This document shows, one piece after another, positions 7,979 through 16,795 of a DNA stretch of 18,077 bases. The notes below the pieces were generated by a model that was not told the DNA's origin, searched no databases, and saw only the letters and a list, made by a program, of their open reading frames with translations. Position 1 is the stretch's first letter, and every line of letters begins with the position of its first letter. Position numbers and translations under genes: made by a program. The DNA is from Tannerellaceae bacterium (GTDB taxonomy: Bacteria > Bacteroidota > Bacteroidia > Bacteroidales > Tannerellaceae), in assembly GCA_031280645.1 (NCBI GenBank), contig JAITGL010000004.1, positions 1-18,077 of the forward strand. The letters are read 5' to 3'.

Positions 7979-9381
7979 AAACGCTATTCGATAAAATATG
8001 GGACAGGCACGTTGTTGACACTCTCCCCGACGGAACGGTACAGCTTTATATCGACCGCCTTTACTGCCACGAAGTAACAAGTCCGCAAGCTTTTGAAGGC
8101 TTACGCCGCCGCGGACTGAAACCTTTACGCCCCGACAGAATCATCTGCGTGGCCGATCATAATATCCCCACCATAAACCAGGATAAGCCTATTGCCGACC
8201 CCATATCGCGGCGGCAGGTTGAAACCCTCGAAGCTAACAGTCGGGAGTTCGGATTAACCTATTACGGACTGAGGCATCCGCGTAACGGCATTGTTCATGT
8301 TGTAGGTCCGGAGTACGGCCTCACTTTGCCGGGCATGACCATCGTATGCGGCGATTCGCATACATCTACTCACGGCGCTCTCGGAGCCATTGCCTTCGGA
8401 ATCGGAACAAGCGAGGTGGAGATGACGCTCGCCACGCAATGCCTGCTCCAGCGAAAGCCGAAAACGATGCGGATAACCGTCGACGGCCGGCTGAGGCGCG
8501 ACGTTACCGCCAAAGACCTGGCCCTGTTCCTAATCAGCAAGATGACCACCGGAGGAGCCACAGGCTATTTTGTGGAATACGCCGGCGAAACCATCCGCGA
8601 TTGTAGCATGGAAGAGCGCCTAACGATTTGCAATATGTCGATCGAAATGGGAGCAAGGGGTGGTATGATAGCCCCCGACGAGAAAACCATTGAATACATC
8701 CGCGGCACGGATTTCGCTCCCCGCTGGGATGCCTGGGATAAGGCGAAGGCCGAATGGGAGGCGCTGTGCAGCGATCCCGACGCGAAGTTCGACGCCGAAT
8801 TTAACTTCCGCGCCGAGGCGGTCGAGCCTATGGTAACTTTCGGAACCAATCCCGGCATGGCAATGGGAATCCGCGAAAGAATCCCCGTGCCCGAATCGGC
8901 GGAAGACCAGGAGCGCGCTTCATGGCTGAAAGCTTTGGAGTATATGGGCTTCGAACCTTGGGAACCCATACTCGGCAAGCCGGTCGACTATGTGTTCCTC
9001 GGAAGCTGCACTAACGGGCGAGTGGAAGATTTCGCCGCCTTTGCCTCCATCGTTAAAGGGAAAAAGAAAGCTGACAATGTTACCGCATGGTTAGTTCCCG
9101 GCAGCCGGACGGTTGAACGGCAAATCCATGCCCGTAAAATCAACAAGATCCTTGAAGAAGCCGGCTTCGAGCTGCGCCAACCGGGATGCTCCGCCTGCTT
9201 AGCAATGAACGACGACAAGGTGCCCCCGGGAAAGTATGTGATATCCACCTCAAACCGTAATTTTGAAGGCCGCCAGGGTCCCGGCGCGCGAACCATCCTC
9301 GCCAGCCCGATAGTTGCCGCCGCTGCTGCAATAACCGGAAAGATTACCGATCCAAGAGAAATTTATACTTATGATAATTGA
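7975..9381 (+). CDS. leuC: 3-isopropylmalate dehydratase large subunit
   Basis: This 468-residue aconitase-family subunit isomerises 2- to 3-isopropylmalate with LeuD. The three [4Fe-4S] cysteines are visible: Cys345 in FLGSCTNGR, and Cys405 and Cys408 in [12 protein letters not shown]. The motif [14 protein letters not shown] (125-138) is the family substrate-binding signature. The ATG overlaps the leuA stop (ATGA, 7975-7978), so translation is probably coupled. In this operon the same enzyme pair is likely also to convert citramalate to 3-methylmalate made from the CimA product, because no separate dehydratase is present. That dual use is known for organisms with the citramalate route and is inferred here. 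Confidence 0.97.
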   Translation: MKTLFDKIWDRHVVDTLPDGTVQLYIDRLYCHEVTSPQAFEGLRRRGLKPLRPDRIICVADHNIPTINQDKPIADPISRRQVETLEANSREFGLTYYGLRHPRNGIVHVVGPEYGLTLPGMTIVCGDSHTSTHGALGAIAFGIGTSEVEMTLATQCLLQRKPKTMRITVDGRLRRDVTAKDLALFLISKMTTGGATGYFVEYAGETIRDCSMEERLTICNMSIEMGARGGMIAPDEKTIEYIRGTDFAPRWDAWDKAKAEWEALCSDPDAKFDAEFNFRAEAVEPMVTFGTNPGMAMGIRERIPVPESAEDQERASWLKALEYMGFEPWEPILGKPVDYVFLGSCTNGRVEDFAAFASIVKGKKKADNVTAWLVPGSRTVERQIHARKINKILEEAGFELRQPGCSACLAMNDDKVPPGKYVISTSNRNFEGRQGPGARTILASPIVAAAAAITGKITDPREIYTYDN

Positions 9382-9420
9382 ATTACTCTGCTCCGTTGTA
9401 AACAATCCGGACAAGTAATT
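9381..9420 (+). other. intercistronic stem-loop between leuC and leuD
   Basis: AATTACT (9381-9387) pairs with AGTAATT (9414-9420), and inside it TCCG and TTG pair with CAA and CGGA, giving a long interrupted hairpin that starts at the leuC stop. No T tract follows, so it is more likely an mRNA stability or processing element than a terminator. This 54-bp gap, the only large one between structural genes of the operon, shows no TAnnTTTG promoter. Confidence 0.45.
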
Positions 9421-9435
9421 TAATGTATATAAATA

Positions 9436-10044
9436 ATGAAAGAAGAATTCAGTGATATGAAAGAACGATTCGAAACAGTAACATCCACATGCGTTCCCCT
9501 CCCATTGGAAAACGTTGATACCGACCAAATCATCCCCGCCCGCTTCCTGAAAGCCACAACGCGAGACGGTTTCGGCGATCTCCTGTTCTACGACTGGAGA
9601 TACGGCAAAGATGGGACGCCCGACCCAGGCTTTGTTCTTAATCAGAGACGCCACAAGGGAATTATCCTCGTAACGGGCAAAAACTTCGGAAGCGGAAGCA
9701 GTCGCGAACATGCCGCATGGGCCATAGCCGGCTATGGATTCAAGGCGATCGTGAGCAGCTTCTTTGCCGACATATTCAAGAACAATGCGCTGAACAACGG
9801 TTTGCTCCCCGTAGTTGTTTCGCCTGTGTTCCTTGCCGAAACGCTTAGCCTTTTGCAAGATTATCCGGAGGCTATGCTTACGATCGACCTGCCGCAGCAA
9901 ACCATCCACTCCCACCTTTCGGGCCGGGTGGAATCATTCGAGATAAATCCTTTTAGAAAGGAATGTCTTATTAACGGCCATGACGATATCGAACGTCTCT
10001 TAACCAGGAAAGATATAATCGAGGCTTACGAGAGGCGTTTATGA
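9436..10044 (+). CDS. leuD: 3-isopropylmalate dehydratase small subunit
   Basis: The protein has 202 residues and is the swivelling small subunit that completes the LeuCD isomerase. Diagnostic sequences are PLENVDTDQIIPARFLKAT (residues 23-41) and GKNFGSGSSREHAAWAI (81-97), both hallmarks of LeuD. The ATG at 9436 is used here. A second in-frame ATG at 9457 would remove seven residues and start at MKERFETVTST, which is closer to typical Bacteroidales LeuD N-termini, so the true start is uncertain. The 3' end overlaps cimA by 4 bp (ATGA at 10041-10044). Confidence 0.96.
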   Translation: MKEEFSDMKERFETVTSTCVPLPLENVDTDQIIPARFLKATTRDGFGDLLFYDWRYGKDGTPDPGFVLNQRRHKGIILVTGKNFGSGSSREHAAWAIAGYGFKAIVSSFFADIFKNNALNNGLLPVVVSPVFLAETLSLLQDYPEAMLTIDLPQQTIHSHLSGRVESFEINPFRKECLINGHDDIERLLTRKDIIEAYERRL

Positions 10045-11558
10045 TCGAGATAATGGATACAACCCTGCGAGATGGGGAGCAAACCTGGGGCGTTTCGTTT
10101 GCCGCTCAGGAAAAACTAAGCATTGCGCAAGCGGCTATTGCCGAACTTGGGGTTCATCGAATCGAAATTGCTTCGGCGAGAGTATCGGCCGGCGAAATGG
10201 AGTGCGTCAAGAGGGTTGTTGCATGGGCCGAACGCATGGGCTATACCGACAGGCTCGAAGTTCTGGGCTTTGTTGACGGCGGACTCTCGCTCGAATGGAT
10301 ACGGGAGGCGGGATGCCGAACGGTTAATCTACTTTGCAAGGGATCCTACCGCCATGTTACGGAGCAGCTTCGCAAAACGCCGGCCGAGCATCTCGAAGAT
10401 ATACGATGGGAGATTGATGCGGCCAACAAAATGGATATTGCCGTGAATGTTTACCTCGAAGACTGGTCGAATGGAATGAAAAACTCCCCCGACTATGTTT
10501 TTCTTATGATCGACGAGCTGAAATGCTTGCCCGTGCGCCGCATCATGCTGCCCGATACGCTCGGCGTACTTAATCCTCTTAACACCTACGAATACTGCCG
10601 GCAGATAACCGCCCGATATCCCGGCGTACACTTCGACTTCCATGCTCATAACGATTACGACCTGGCTGTTGCCAATGTATTCTCGGCCATCCTTGCAGGA
10701 GTAAAAGGTATTCACACCACCATCAACGGTCTGGGCGAGCGCGCCGGCAATGCTCCCCTTAGCAGCGTGCTTGCCGTACTGAACGACCAGCTCGGCGAAC
10801 CGACGGATCTTAATGAAGAAAAACTGAACTACGCCAGCCGCCTTGTGGAAACATATTCGGGAATCCGCGTAGCTCCAAACCGGCCTATCATCGGCGAGGC
10901 CGTGTTTACGCAGTGCGCCGGGGTGCATGCCGACGGCGACAGTAAGAGTAATCTTTACTATAATGATCTGCTGCCCGAACGTTTCGGCCGCGTTCGCGAA
11001 TACGCGCTCGGCAAGCTATCCGGTAAGGCTAATATTCGTAAGAACCTTGAGGCCCTCGGCCTCGATACCGGAATGGATGAAGACGGCATACGTAAGGTAA
11101 CGGAGCGCGTTATAGAGCTTGGCGATAAAAAGAAGATAGTAACCCAGGCCGATCTGCCCTATATCGTAAGCGATGTCCTGAAAGGCGAGTCGGCCGCCGA
11201 ACCCTCGGTGCGTATCCTCAATTATTCGCTATCGCTTGCAAAAGACCTGCGCCCTGTCGCTACGTTAAAGATAGAGATCAAGGGAGAGTTCTACGAGCGA
11301 TCGTCGTCAGGCGACGGGCAGTACGACGCTTTCGTTAAAGCCTTGCGGATGATATACGCCGAACTCGGCCGCCCATTCCCTATCCTTACCGACTATGCCG
11401 TAACAATCCCTCCCGGAGGCCATACCGACGCCCTTGTGCATACGGTTATCCGCTGGAATCTCAACGGGGAGGAGTTTAAAACAAGCGGCCTCGACGGCGA
11501 CCAAACAGAGGCTGCCATCCAAGCTACCATCAAAATGTTGAACAAAATAGAACAATGA
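10041..11558 (+). CDS. cimA: (R)-citramalate synthase
   Basis: This 505-residue LeuA paralogue probably condenses pyruvate with acetyl-CoA to give citramalate, feeding isoleucine synthesis without threonine deaminase. It aligns from memory with the Leptospira enzyme almost without gaps at an offset of six residues: TLRDGEQTWGVSF (8-20), EVLGFVDGG (73-81), NVYLEDWSNG (136-145), PDTLGVL (171-177), HAHNDYDL (201-208). The pocket residues reported to select pyruvate in that enzyme (Leu81, Leu104, Tyr144) correspond to Leu75, Leu98 and Tyr138 here. Metal and catalytic residues Arg10, Asp11, His201 and His203 are present. The C-terminal regulatory domain is intact (SSSGDGQYDAFVKAL, PPGGHTDALV). The gene overlaps leuD and mgsA with ATGA junctions. 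It is often annotated only as a 2-isopropylmalate synthase homologue. Confidence 0.88.
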   Translation: MIEIMDTTLRDGEQTWGVSFAAQEKLSIAQAAIAELGVHRIEIASARVSAGEMECVKRVVAWAERMGYTDRLEVLGFVDGGLSLEWIREAGCRTVNLLCKGSYRHVTEQLRKTPAEHLEDIRWEIDAANKMDIAVNVYLEDWSNGMKNSPDYVFLMIDELKCLPVRRIMLPDTLGVLNPLNTYEYCRQITARYPGVHFDFHAHNDYDLAVANVFSAILAGVKGIHTTINGLGERAGNAPLSSVLAVLNDQLGEPTDLNEEKLNYASRLVETYSGIRVAPNRPIIGEAVFTQCAGVHADGDSKSNLYYNDLLPERFGRVREYALGKLSGKANIRKNLEALGLDTGMDEDGIRKVTERVIELGDKKKIVTQADLPYIVSDVLKGESAAEPSVRILNYSLSLAKDLRPVATLKIEIKGEFYERSSSGDGQYDAFVKALRMIYAELGRPFPILTDYAVTIPPGGHTDALVHTVIRWNLNGEEFKTSGLDGDQTEAAIQATIKMLNKIEQ

Positions 11559-12010
11559 TTTTCATGAACAAGAAACTGAACATTGCGCTCGTTGCGCACG
11601 ACAGGCGTAAAGCCGACATGGTGGAGTGGACTCTCCACAACGCCGCGTTCCTCTCGCAGCATCATCTTATCTGCACCGGAACAACCGGCAGCCAAATCTC
11701 CAAAGCTTTTGCCGATAAAGGAGTCTCCTCCGATATAAGCTGTATGCACTCCGGCCCCCTGGGAGGCGATGCCGAGATTGCGGCAATGGTGGTACGAAAA
11801 GAAGTAAGCCTTGCAATATTCCTTATCGACGACCTCAACCCGCAGCCGCATGAGGCCGACATCCAAATGCTGCTCCGCCAGTGCAGGATTCATAATGTTC
11901 CCATTGCATGCAACCGTTACAGCGCAGACCTGATGATTACAAGCTCCCTTTGGGACGATCCCACATACGCGCCGAGCGAGCCGAGGTATATCCATTTCCA
12001 CAGAGATTAA
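11555..12010 (+). CDS. mgsA: methylglyoxal synthase
   Basis: This 151-residue protein converts dihydroxyacetone phosphate to methylglyoxal and phosphate, a bypass of lower glycolysis. Family motifs are IALVAHD (residues 10-16), TGTTGSQIS (41-49, phosphate binding), [14 protein letters not shown] (66-79, catalytic Asp72 matching Asp71 of the E. coli enzyme) and [11 protein letters not shown] (92-102, His99 matching His98), then NVPIACN (114-120). The first ATG overlaps the cimA stop (11555-11558). A second in-frame ATG at 11567 gives [13 protein letters not shown] and may be the real start. leuB follows after 11 bp. Its place inside a branched-chain amino acid operon is unexpected: it shares no intermediate with the pathway except, loosely, central carbon flux to pyruvate. 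Confidence 0.94.
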   Translation: MIFMNKKLNIALVAHDRRKADMVEWTLHNAAFLSQHHLICTGTTGSQISKAFADKGVSSDISCMHSGPLGGDAEIAAMVVRKEVSLAIFLIDDLNPQPHEADIQMLLRQCRIHNVPIACNRYSADLMITSSLWDDPTYAPSEPRYIHFHRD

Positions 12011-12021
12011 TACTTATAGCC

Positions 12022-13095
12022 ATGAAACTTAATTTAGCCGTACTGCCGGGCGACGGCATAGGCCCCGAAGTGGTTCGCGAAGGCCTTAAAGCGATAACAG
12101 CCGTATGCGCTCGCTTTAACCATGAACTTGTATGCAACGAAGCCTTGGTGGGAGCCGCCGCTATCGACGCCGCCGGCGACCCTTATCCACAGGCAACCCA
12201 TGCGCTTTGCATGGAGGCCGACGCCGTTTTCTTCGGCGCCATCGGTCATCCCAAATATGATAACGACCCCTCCGCTCGCGTAAGGCCCGAGCAGGGATTG
12301 CTGCGGATGAGGAAAATGCTGGGCCTTTATGCCAATATCCGTCCCGTTTCATCGCTGCCATCGCTTGTTCACGCCTCGCCTTTGAGGGCCGACCTGGTGG
12401 AGGGCGTCGACTTTGTATGTATCCGCGAACTTACCGGAGGCTTGTATTTCGGGCGTCCGCAAGGGCGTAGCGAAGACGGTAACACGGCTTACGACACCTG
12501 CGTTTATTCGCGCGAGGAGATAGAGCGCATCGTTCGGCTTGCTTTCGGATATGCCATGCGGAGGCGAAAGAAGCTTACCGTGGTAGACAAGGCCAACGTT
12601 TTGGCCACCTCGCGCTTGTGGCGACAGGCGGCCGGCGAGATAGCGGCCGAATATCCCGAAGTCGAAACCGAATACATGTTTGTCGACAATGCCGCAATGC
12701 GCCTTATCCAATGGCCGCGAAGCTTCGATGTGATAGTAACCGAAAACATGTTTGGCGATATCCTTACCGACGAGGCCTCCGTTATTGCCGGATCGCTCGG
12801 CCTGCTTCCTTCGCTATCGGCCGGACTGCATACCTCGGTGTACGAACCCATCCACGGATCCTACCCTCAAGCTGCCGGGCAAAACATAGCCAACCCGCTT
12901 GCCTCTATCCTTAGCGCGGCCCTTATGTTTGAACATAGCTTCGGGCTGCATAGCGAAGCCCGCATTGTTCGCGAGGCCGTAGCCCTGTCTGTTGAGCGCG
13001 GGATCGTCACCAGGGATATAGCCGCCGGCCGCCCTTCCCACTCTACGTCCGAAGTGGGCGATTGGGTGAGCGTAGCCATAGGAGAAATATCCTGA
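12022..13095 (+). CDS. leuB: 3-isopropylmalate dehydrogenase
   Basis: The protein has 357 residues from the ATG at 12022-12024. A longer frame begins upstream at 11908, but that start lies inside mgsA, and the family N-terminus ([18 protein letters not shown]) starts here. LeuB oxidatively decarboxylates 3-isopropylmalate using NAD and, in citramalate-route organisms, also 3-methylmalate to 2-oxobutyrate. Visible motifs are [15 protein letters not shown] (94-108), [15 protein letters not shown] (132-146), VVDKANVL (187-194), [14 protein letters not shown] (240-253, metal-binding aspartates) and [19 protein letters not shown]. The segment [12 protein letters not shown] is a slight variant of the usual nucleotide-binding APDIAGKGIANP. 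It is the last gene of the operon, and repeat array 2 begins about 30 bp after its stop. Confidence 0.96.
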   Translation: MKLNLAVLPGDGIGPEVVREGLKAITAVCARFNHELVCNEALVGAAAIDAAGDPYPQATHALCMEADAVFFGAIGHPKYDNDPSARVRPEQGLLRMRKMLGLYANIRPVSSLPSLVHASPLRADLVEGVDFVCIRELTGGLYFGRPQGRSEDGNTAYDTCVYSREEIERIVRLAFGYAMRRRKKLTVVDKANVLATSRLWRQAAGEIAAEYPEVETEYMFVDNAAMRLIQWPRSFDVIVTENMFGDILTDEASVIAGSLGLLPSLSAGLHTSVYEPIHGSYPQAAGQNIANPLASILSAALMFEHSFGLHSEARIVREAVALSVERGIVTRDIAAGRPSHSTSEVGDWVSVAIGEIS

Positions 13096-13127
13096 AGATA
13101 AGCAATTTACTCTCGGGAATAATCTTA

Positions 13128-13311
13128 TTACCCCCAGGGATATTCTTCTTACCCCTGGGGGTAAACCATTTCGCCCCGGGGATATTCCTCTTACCCCTGG
13201 GGGTAAACCGTTTCGCCCCTGGGGTATTCCTCTTACCCCTGGGGGTAAACCGTTTCACCCCGGGGGTATTCCTCTTACCCCTGGGGGTAAATCATTTCCC
13301 CCCGGGGGTAA
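13128..13311. repeat. repeat array 2: nine C-rich/G-rich palindromes, 21-bp period
   Basis: Nine inverted repeats have centres from 13135.5 to 13303.5, each exactly 21 bp apart. Even-numbered copies 2, 4, 6 and 8 are identical and perfect, TTACCCC-TG-GGGGTAA. Odd copies are degenerate, for example TTCGCCC-CT-GGGGTAT and TTCACCC-CG-GGGGTAT, so the array is really a 42-bp unit made of two 21-bp halves. The cores in order are CA, TG, CG, TG, CT, TG, CG, TG, CG. Five-base spacers mostly alternate between TCCTC-type and ACCGT-type. A frame is open through the array on each strand (14-residue repeat such as GVFLLPLGVNRFAP on the plus strand), which follows from the period and is weak evidence of coding. 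No T tract follows, so it is not an obvious terminator for leuB. Bases 13312-13503 show nothing recognisable. Confidence 0.93.
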
Positions 13312-13503
13312 ATAGAGTATCCCGAAGAATAAGCATTGCCTTTTCCGGAACGGTATTGTATATCTATAAAGGAGGGCGTATCCCGAATGGGAAATACTGC
13401 CGCGCGCGCCGTTCGGCCAAAGTGAATAAACCGAAGCGACGGGGAAACTTGCATGTAAATATTGCGCTGCGCTATCTGAAATGAAAATATCTGATTTTCT
13501 TCG

Positions 13504-13511
13504 TACTTTTG
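13504..13511 (+). promoter_or_regulatory. probable -7 box of the DEAD-box helicase gene
   Basis: TACTTTTG matches TAnnTTTG and lies 31 bp before the TTG start codon. No TTTG or TTG is found at the expected 19-21 nt upstream, so the -33 element is weak or absent. Confidence 0.5.
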
Positions 13512-13542
13512 CGCCTTCTTACATAAATTACATAAATTTACA

Positions 13543-15084
13543 TTGAAAACATTTGAAGAATTAGGAGTTGCCGCACCGATATTGCAGGCAATTCAAGAAA
13601 TGGGGTATGAAACCCCAATGCCTGTGCAGGAAGAGGTAATTCCTTTTTTGCTTGGCGATGATAACGACGTTATAGCCTTAGCGCAAACAGGTACGGGAAA
13701 AACTGCCGCCTTCGGCTTGCCTATCCTGCAAAACATTAATGTTGAAACTATTCAACCTCAGGCTCTTATCCTTTGCCCTACTCGCGAGCTTTGCTTGCAG
13801 ATTTCCGACGACTTAAATGATTATTCAAAATACATGGAGGCCCTGAAAGTGCTGCCTGTATACGGCGGATCAAGTATTGAAAGCCAAATCAAAACCTTGA
13901 AACGCGGAGTGCATGTTGTGGTTGCCACTCCCGGACGATTGCTCGACCTTATGAACCGCAAAACGGTTGACCTGCGCCTTGTTCGCAACGTAATCCTCGA
14001 CGAGGCCGACGAAATGCTTAACATGGGTTTCTCAGACAGTATCGACGAAATACTGGCCTCGGTTCCGCCCTCGCGTAATATGCTGCTCTTCTCGGCCACA
14101 ATGCCTCAGGGTATTGCCGCCATTGCAAGAAAATATATGCGCAACCCAAAGGAGATTGTTATCGGACGGCGAAACGAAGGGAACAATAACATCAAGCATA
14201 TATACTATATGGTAAGGGCGCAGGACAAATATCTTGCCCTGAAGCGTATTGCCGATTATTATCCGAATATATACGGCATCGTTTTTTGTCGCACACGCAG
14301 AGAAACTCAAGAAATTGCCGATCAGCTTATGAACGATGGATATAATGCCGATTCGCTTCACGGCGACTTGAGCCAGGCGCAGCGCGACGCAGTGATGCAA
14401 AAGTTCAGAATCCGCAACATTCAGTTGCTTGTGGCTACCGACGTTGCAGCCCGCGGTCTTGATGTAGACGACCTGACGCATATTATCAACTACGGCCTCC
14501 CCGACGAAGTTGAATCGTACACCCACCGTAGCGGACGCACCGGTCGCGCGGGCAAAACCGGCATTGCCATATCTATTTGCCACATACGCGAAAAGAGTAA
14601 AATACGCAACATTGAGAATACGCTTAAAAATAAGTTTGAGAAGGCGGATATCCCCGGCGGAAAAGCTATTTGCGAGAAGCAAATATTTAACCTTGTAGAC
14701 AAGATAGAAAAAGTAAAGGTTGACGAGGATGAAATTGCCCGCCTGATGCCGTCGATATTCCGCAAGCTGGAATGGCTCGACAAGGAAGATATTATCAAGC
14801 GCATGGTTTCTCTCGAATTTAATCGCATGATTAAATACTATAAAGAAGCCGGACATATACAAACCGTTAGCGACGAAGATCCCCGGAAGAAAAAAGAATG
14901 GAAAAGCATGAGGCCGGAGAAGGATGGCTTCAGGAAGCAAAAGAAATACGACAAGAAACCCGGAGCCAAGCCGCCCTACGCTAAAGATACCTACAAAACG
15001 GAGCCGGCAGCGCATTTCTACGACCGCTTCGACAAGAAATCGAGAAAGAAAGACAAACCCTGGAGGAAGACCTTTTCGAGATGA
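13543..15084 (+). CDS. DEAD-box ATP-dependent RNA helicase
   Basis: The 513-residue protein unwinds RNA duplexes and probably acts in ribosome assembly, mRNA turnover or cold adaptation. Motifs in order are the Q motif region (FEELGVAAPILQAIQEMGY, then Q29), AQTGTGKT (47-54), PTREL (79-83), TPGR (129-132), DEAD (153-156), SAT (184-186), VATDVAARGLD (298-308) and HRSGRTGRAG (328-337). Residues from about 385 to 440 (LMPSIFRKLEWLDKEDIIKRM) form a helical extension, and the last 70 residues are a Lys/Arg-rich tail typical of CsdA-like Bacteroidota helicases that bind RNA non-specifically. The start codon is TTG at 13543: no ATG or GTG lies between the predicted promoter and the conserved N-terminus. 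It stands alone between array 2 and a regulator gene. Confidence 0.95.
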   Translation: MKTFEELGVAAPILQAIQEMGYETPMPVQEEVIPFLLGDDNDVIALAQTGTGKTAAFGLPILQNINVETIQPQALILCPTRELCLQISDDLNDYSKYMEALKVLPVYGGSSIESQIKTLKRGVHVVVATPGRLLDLMNRKTVDLRLVRNVILDEADEMLNMGFSDSIDEILASVPPSRNMLLFSATMPQGIAAIARKYMRNPKEIVIGRRNEGNNNIKHIYYMVRAQDKYLALKRIADYYPNIYGIVFCRTRRETQEIADQLMNDGYNADSLHGDLSQAQRDAVMQKFRIRNIQLLVATDVAARGLDVDDLTHIINYGLPDEVESYTHRSGRTGRAGKTGIAISICHIREKSKIRNIENTLKNKFEKADIPGGKAICEKQIFNLVDKIEKVKVDEDEIARLMPSIFRKLEWLDKEDIIKRMVSLEFNRMIKYYKEAGHIQTVSDEDPRKKKEWKSMRPEKDGFRKQKKYDKKPGAKPPYAKDTYKTEPAAHFYDRFDKKSRKKDKPWRKTFSR

Positions 15085-15220
15085 ATTGAATGATGAAAAA
15101 ATTTACAGTAATATGAGTTCGTGATAAAGTGAAATCTCCATATCTTTAAGCGTAAGTTTTCAATATTGATTTACAAACTGCTTACACAATACTACGTTAA
15201 CAAGAAAGCAATCAATTAAT

Positions 15221-16795
15221 ATGGATGAAAAGGAACTAAAGTTGATAATTAAAAAAGGGGAAAACGCATTTGTGGAATTCAGCAAATGCGCTACCGAACT
15301 TACTGACTCTGTTTTTCAATCTGTTTGCGCTTTCCTTAATAAAGAAGGAGGAAAACTAATCATTGGCGTTCATGATTTCGGCCAGGTGGTTGGCGTTGCG
15401 GAAATATTCCTGTGCAATATGCTTAGCCGGTTAGATTACGCCATGGCAAATGAAATTGCGCCGGCAGTTAAGCTGAATCCTCAAACAATCGTGATGAACA
15501 ACAGCACGCTGATATACGTTGATATACCCGCCAGCCTCGACGTGCATCGCTTCAAGGGTAAAGTATACGACAGGATGGGAACCGAAACCACGGATATTAC
15601 CTATAATTATCATTTGGTTGAAAACCTCTACCTGCGTAAGCGCAACGAATCGTCGGAAAATGTTGTTTGTCCTTTTCTTAAAGTATCCGAGCTCGACGAA
15701 ATTACTTTTATTGCAATGCGTAAAGCCATTGCGGCCGTAAACCCCGGTCATCCATGGCTTTCGCTTAGCAATGAAGCTATATTGCATAAGGAGGGCTTTT
15801 ACCGCAAAGACCCCGTTAGCGGCAAAGACGGTTTTACGCTGGCTGCCGTGCTTCTGTTCGGCAAGGAATTTGCCATACAGAATTACAGCCCGGTTAACTA
15901 TCGCATAGAAGCCGTTTACAGGAACATAACTTACCGGCAATTCTCGCAACCACTTTCCGACTATCCCGAAAGCCGCTACGACGATCGCGACATTATCTTC
16001 TCCAACCTTATAGAAGCCCTGCCTCGATTAAAGAAATTCGTGCAGCGTAATTTGCCCGAACGACTTATAAGCAAGGATGGACGCATGATAGACGTAAGAG
16101 AAAAACTTTTCGACGAGATCCTCTCAAACTTTTTAATACACAAAGAATATACCTACAAATACCCATCCCGCCTGCTGATATTTGCCGACAGAGTAATAAC
16201 CGAAAACGGATCGCGCCTGGATCCTAACGGCGGCCGCTCGCTCGAAACGCTTGAGCCGGCAGAAAAAAATCCGCTCGTCGCACAGGTATTCCGCGATATG
16301 GGATGGACCGGCGCGCCGGGCTCCGGACGAACTACCATACTTAAATACGCCCCCTGTTACGACAAACATTATGAGATAGAAATCCGTAACGCCGAGTCTT
16401 TTATTTTCGCCATGACCTGCGGAGGCCGCGGCATCGACGATCCCGACGAAACAGCGGAAGCCGCTACCGAGCCAAAGCCTGCCGTTGCGCCGGTTGAGCT
16501 TGCTGTAAAATGGCCCGTGTATGTTTCCAAAATATCCAAAGCATGCCCCAACATCGACATCTCTTATGTCGACAAAGCCGAAGCTATCCTCGAAGCCTGT
16601 ATCAAGCCTATGCAAATAATCGACATGATGCGCCTCGTTCAACAATCAAACCGAACCCGCTTCCGCCAAAATATTATCCGCCCTCTGCTTGAAGAAGGAT
16701 TGCTCGCAATGCGCATCCCTACCAAGCCATCCAGCCCTCTGCAACGGTATTTTACCACCGAAAAGGGAAGAGCGCTGTTGATGCAGGACGAATAA
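15221..16795 (+). CDS. AlbA_2 / HATPase_c_4 domain protein, putative transcriptional regulator
   Basis: The 524-residue protein belongs to the widespread COG2865 type. Residues about 10-130 form an AlbA_2 (Schlafen-like) domain: ENAFVEFSKCA, then AFLNKEGGKLIIGVHDFGQVVGV. Residues about 295-375 correspond to the degenerate GHKL ATPase-like HATPase_c_4 region (ILSNFLIHKEYTYKYPSRLL, then EKNPLVAQVFRDMGWTGAPGSG). The usual N-x3-HRDY and NPG signatures are altered to NFLIHKEY and DPNGG, so ATP binding is doubtful. After an Ala/Pro-rich linker (410-430), the C-terminus (450-520) is a winged helix of the kind ending RPLLEEGLLAMRIPTKPSSPLQRYFTTEKG. Such proteins are proposed regulators and some neighbour phage-defence genes, but no partner genes are seen here. 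No convincing promoter was found in the 136-bp gap before it. Confidence 0.82.
   Translation: MDEKELKLIIKKGENAFVEFSKCATELTDSVFQSVCAFLNKEGGKLIIGVHDFGQVVGVAEIFLCNMLSRLDYAMANEIAPAVKLNPQTIVMNNSTLIYVDIPASLDVHRFKGKVYDRMGTETTDITYNYHLVENLYLRKRNESSENVVCPFLKVSELDEITFIAMRKAIAAVNPGHPWLSLSNEAILHKEGFYRKDPVSGKDGFTLAAVLLFGKEFAIQNYSPVNYRIEAVYRNITYRQFSQPLSDYPESRYDDRDIIFSNLIEALPRLKKFVQRNLPERLISKDGRMIDVREKLFDEILSNFLIHKEYTYKYPSRLLIFADRVITENGSRLDPNGGRSLETLEPAEKNPLVAQVFRDMGWTGAPGSGRTTILKYAPCYDKHYEIEIRNAESFIFAMTCGGRGIDDPDETAEAATEPKPAVAPVELAVKWPVYVSKISKACPNIDISYVDKAEAILEACIKPMQIIDMMRLVQQSNRTRFRQNIIRPLLEEGLLAMRIPTKPSSPLQRYFTTEKGRALLMQDE

Noticed and set aside
6797..8080. 427-codon frame antisense to leuA and leuC
   Set aside because: It runs opposite to the conserved LeuA barrel and regulatory domain and crosses the leuA-leuC junction. 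It is a composition shadow.
11908..12021. Longer LeuB start at 11908
   Set aside because: It would add 38 residues encoded inside mgsA in another frame. LeuB proteins start at the [15 protein letters not shown] segment, matching the ATG at 12022.
13062..13484. 140-codon frame spanning the end of leuB and array 2
   Set aside because: It starts inside leuB in another frame, consists mostly of the 42-bp repeat and ends in sequence with no recognisable domain. It is treated as a by-product of the repeat period.
15085..15220. Promoter for the AlbA_2 gene near TATCTTTA (about 15139)
   Set aside because: One mismatch to TAnnTTTG and no TTTG or TTG at the right distance upstream, so the evidence is too weak to list.
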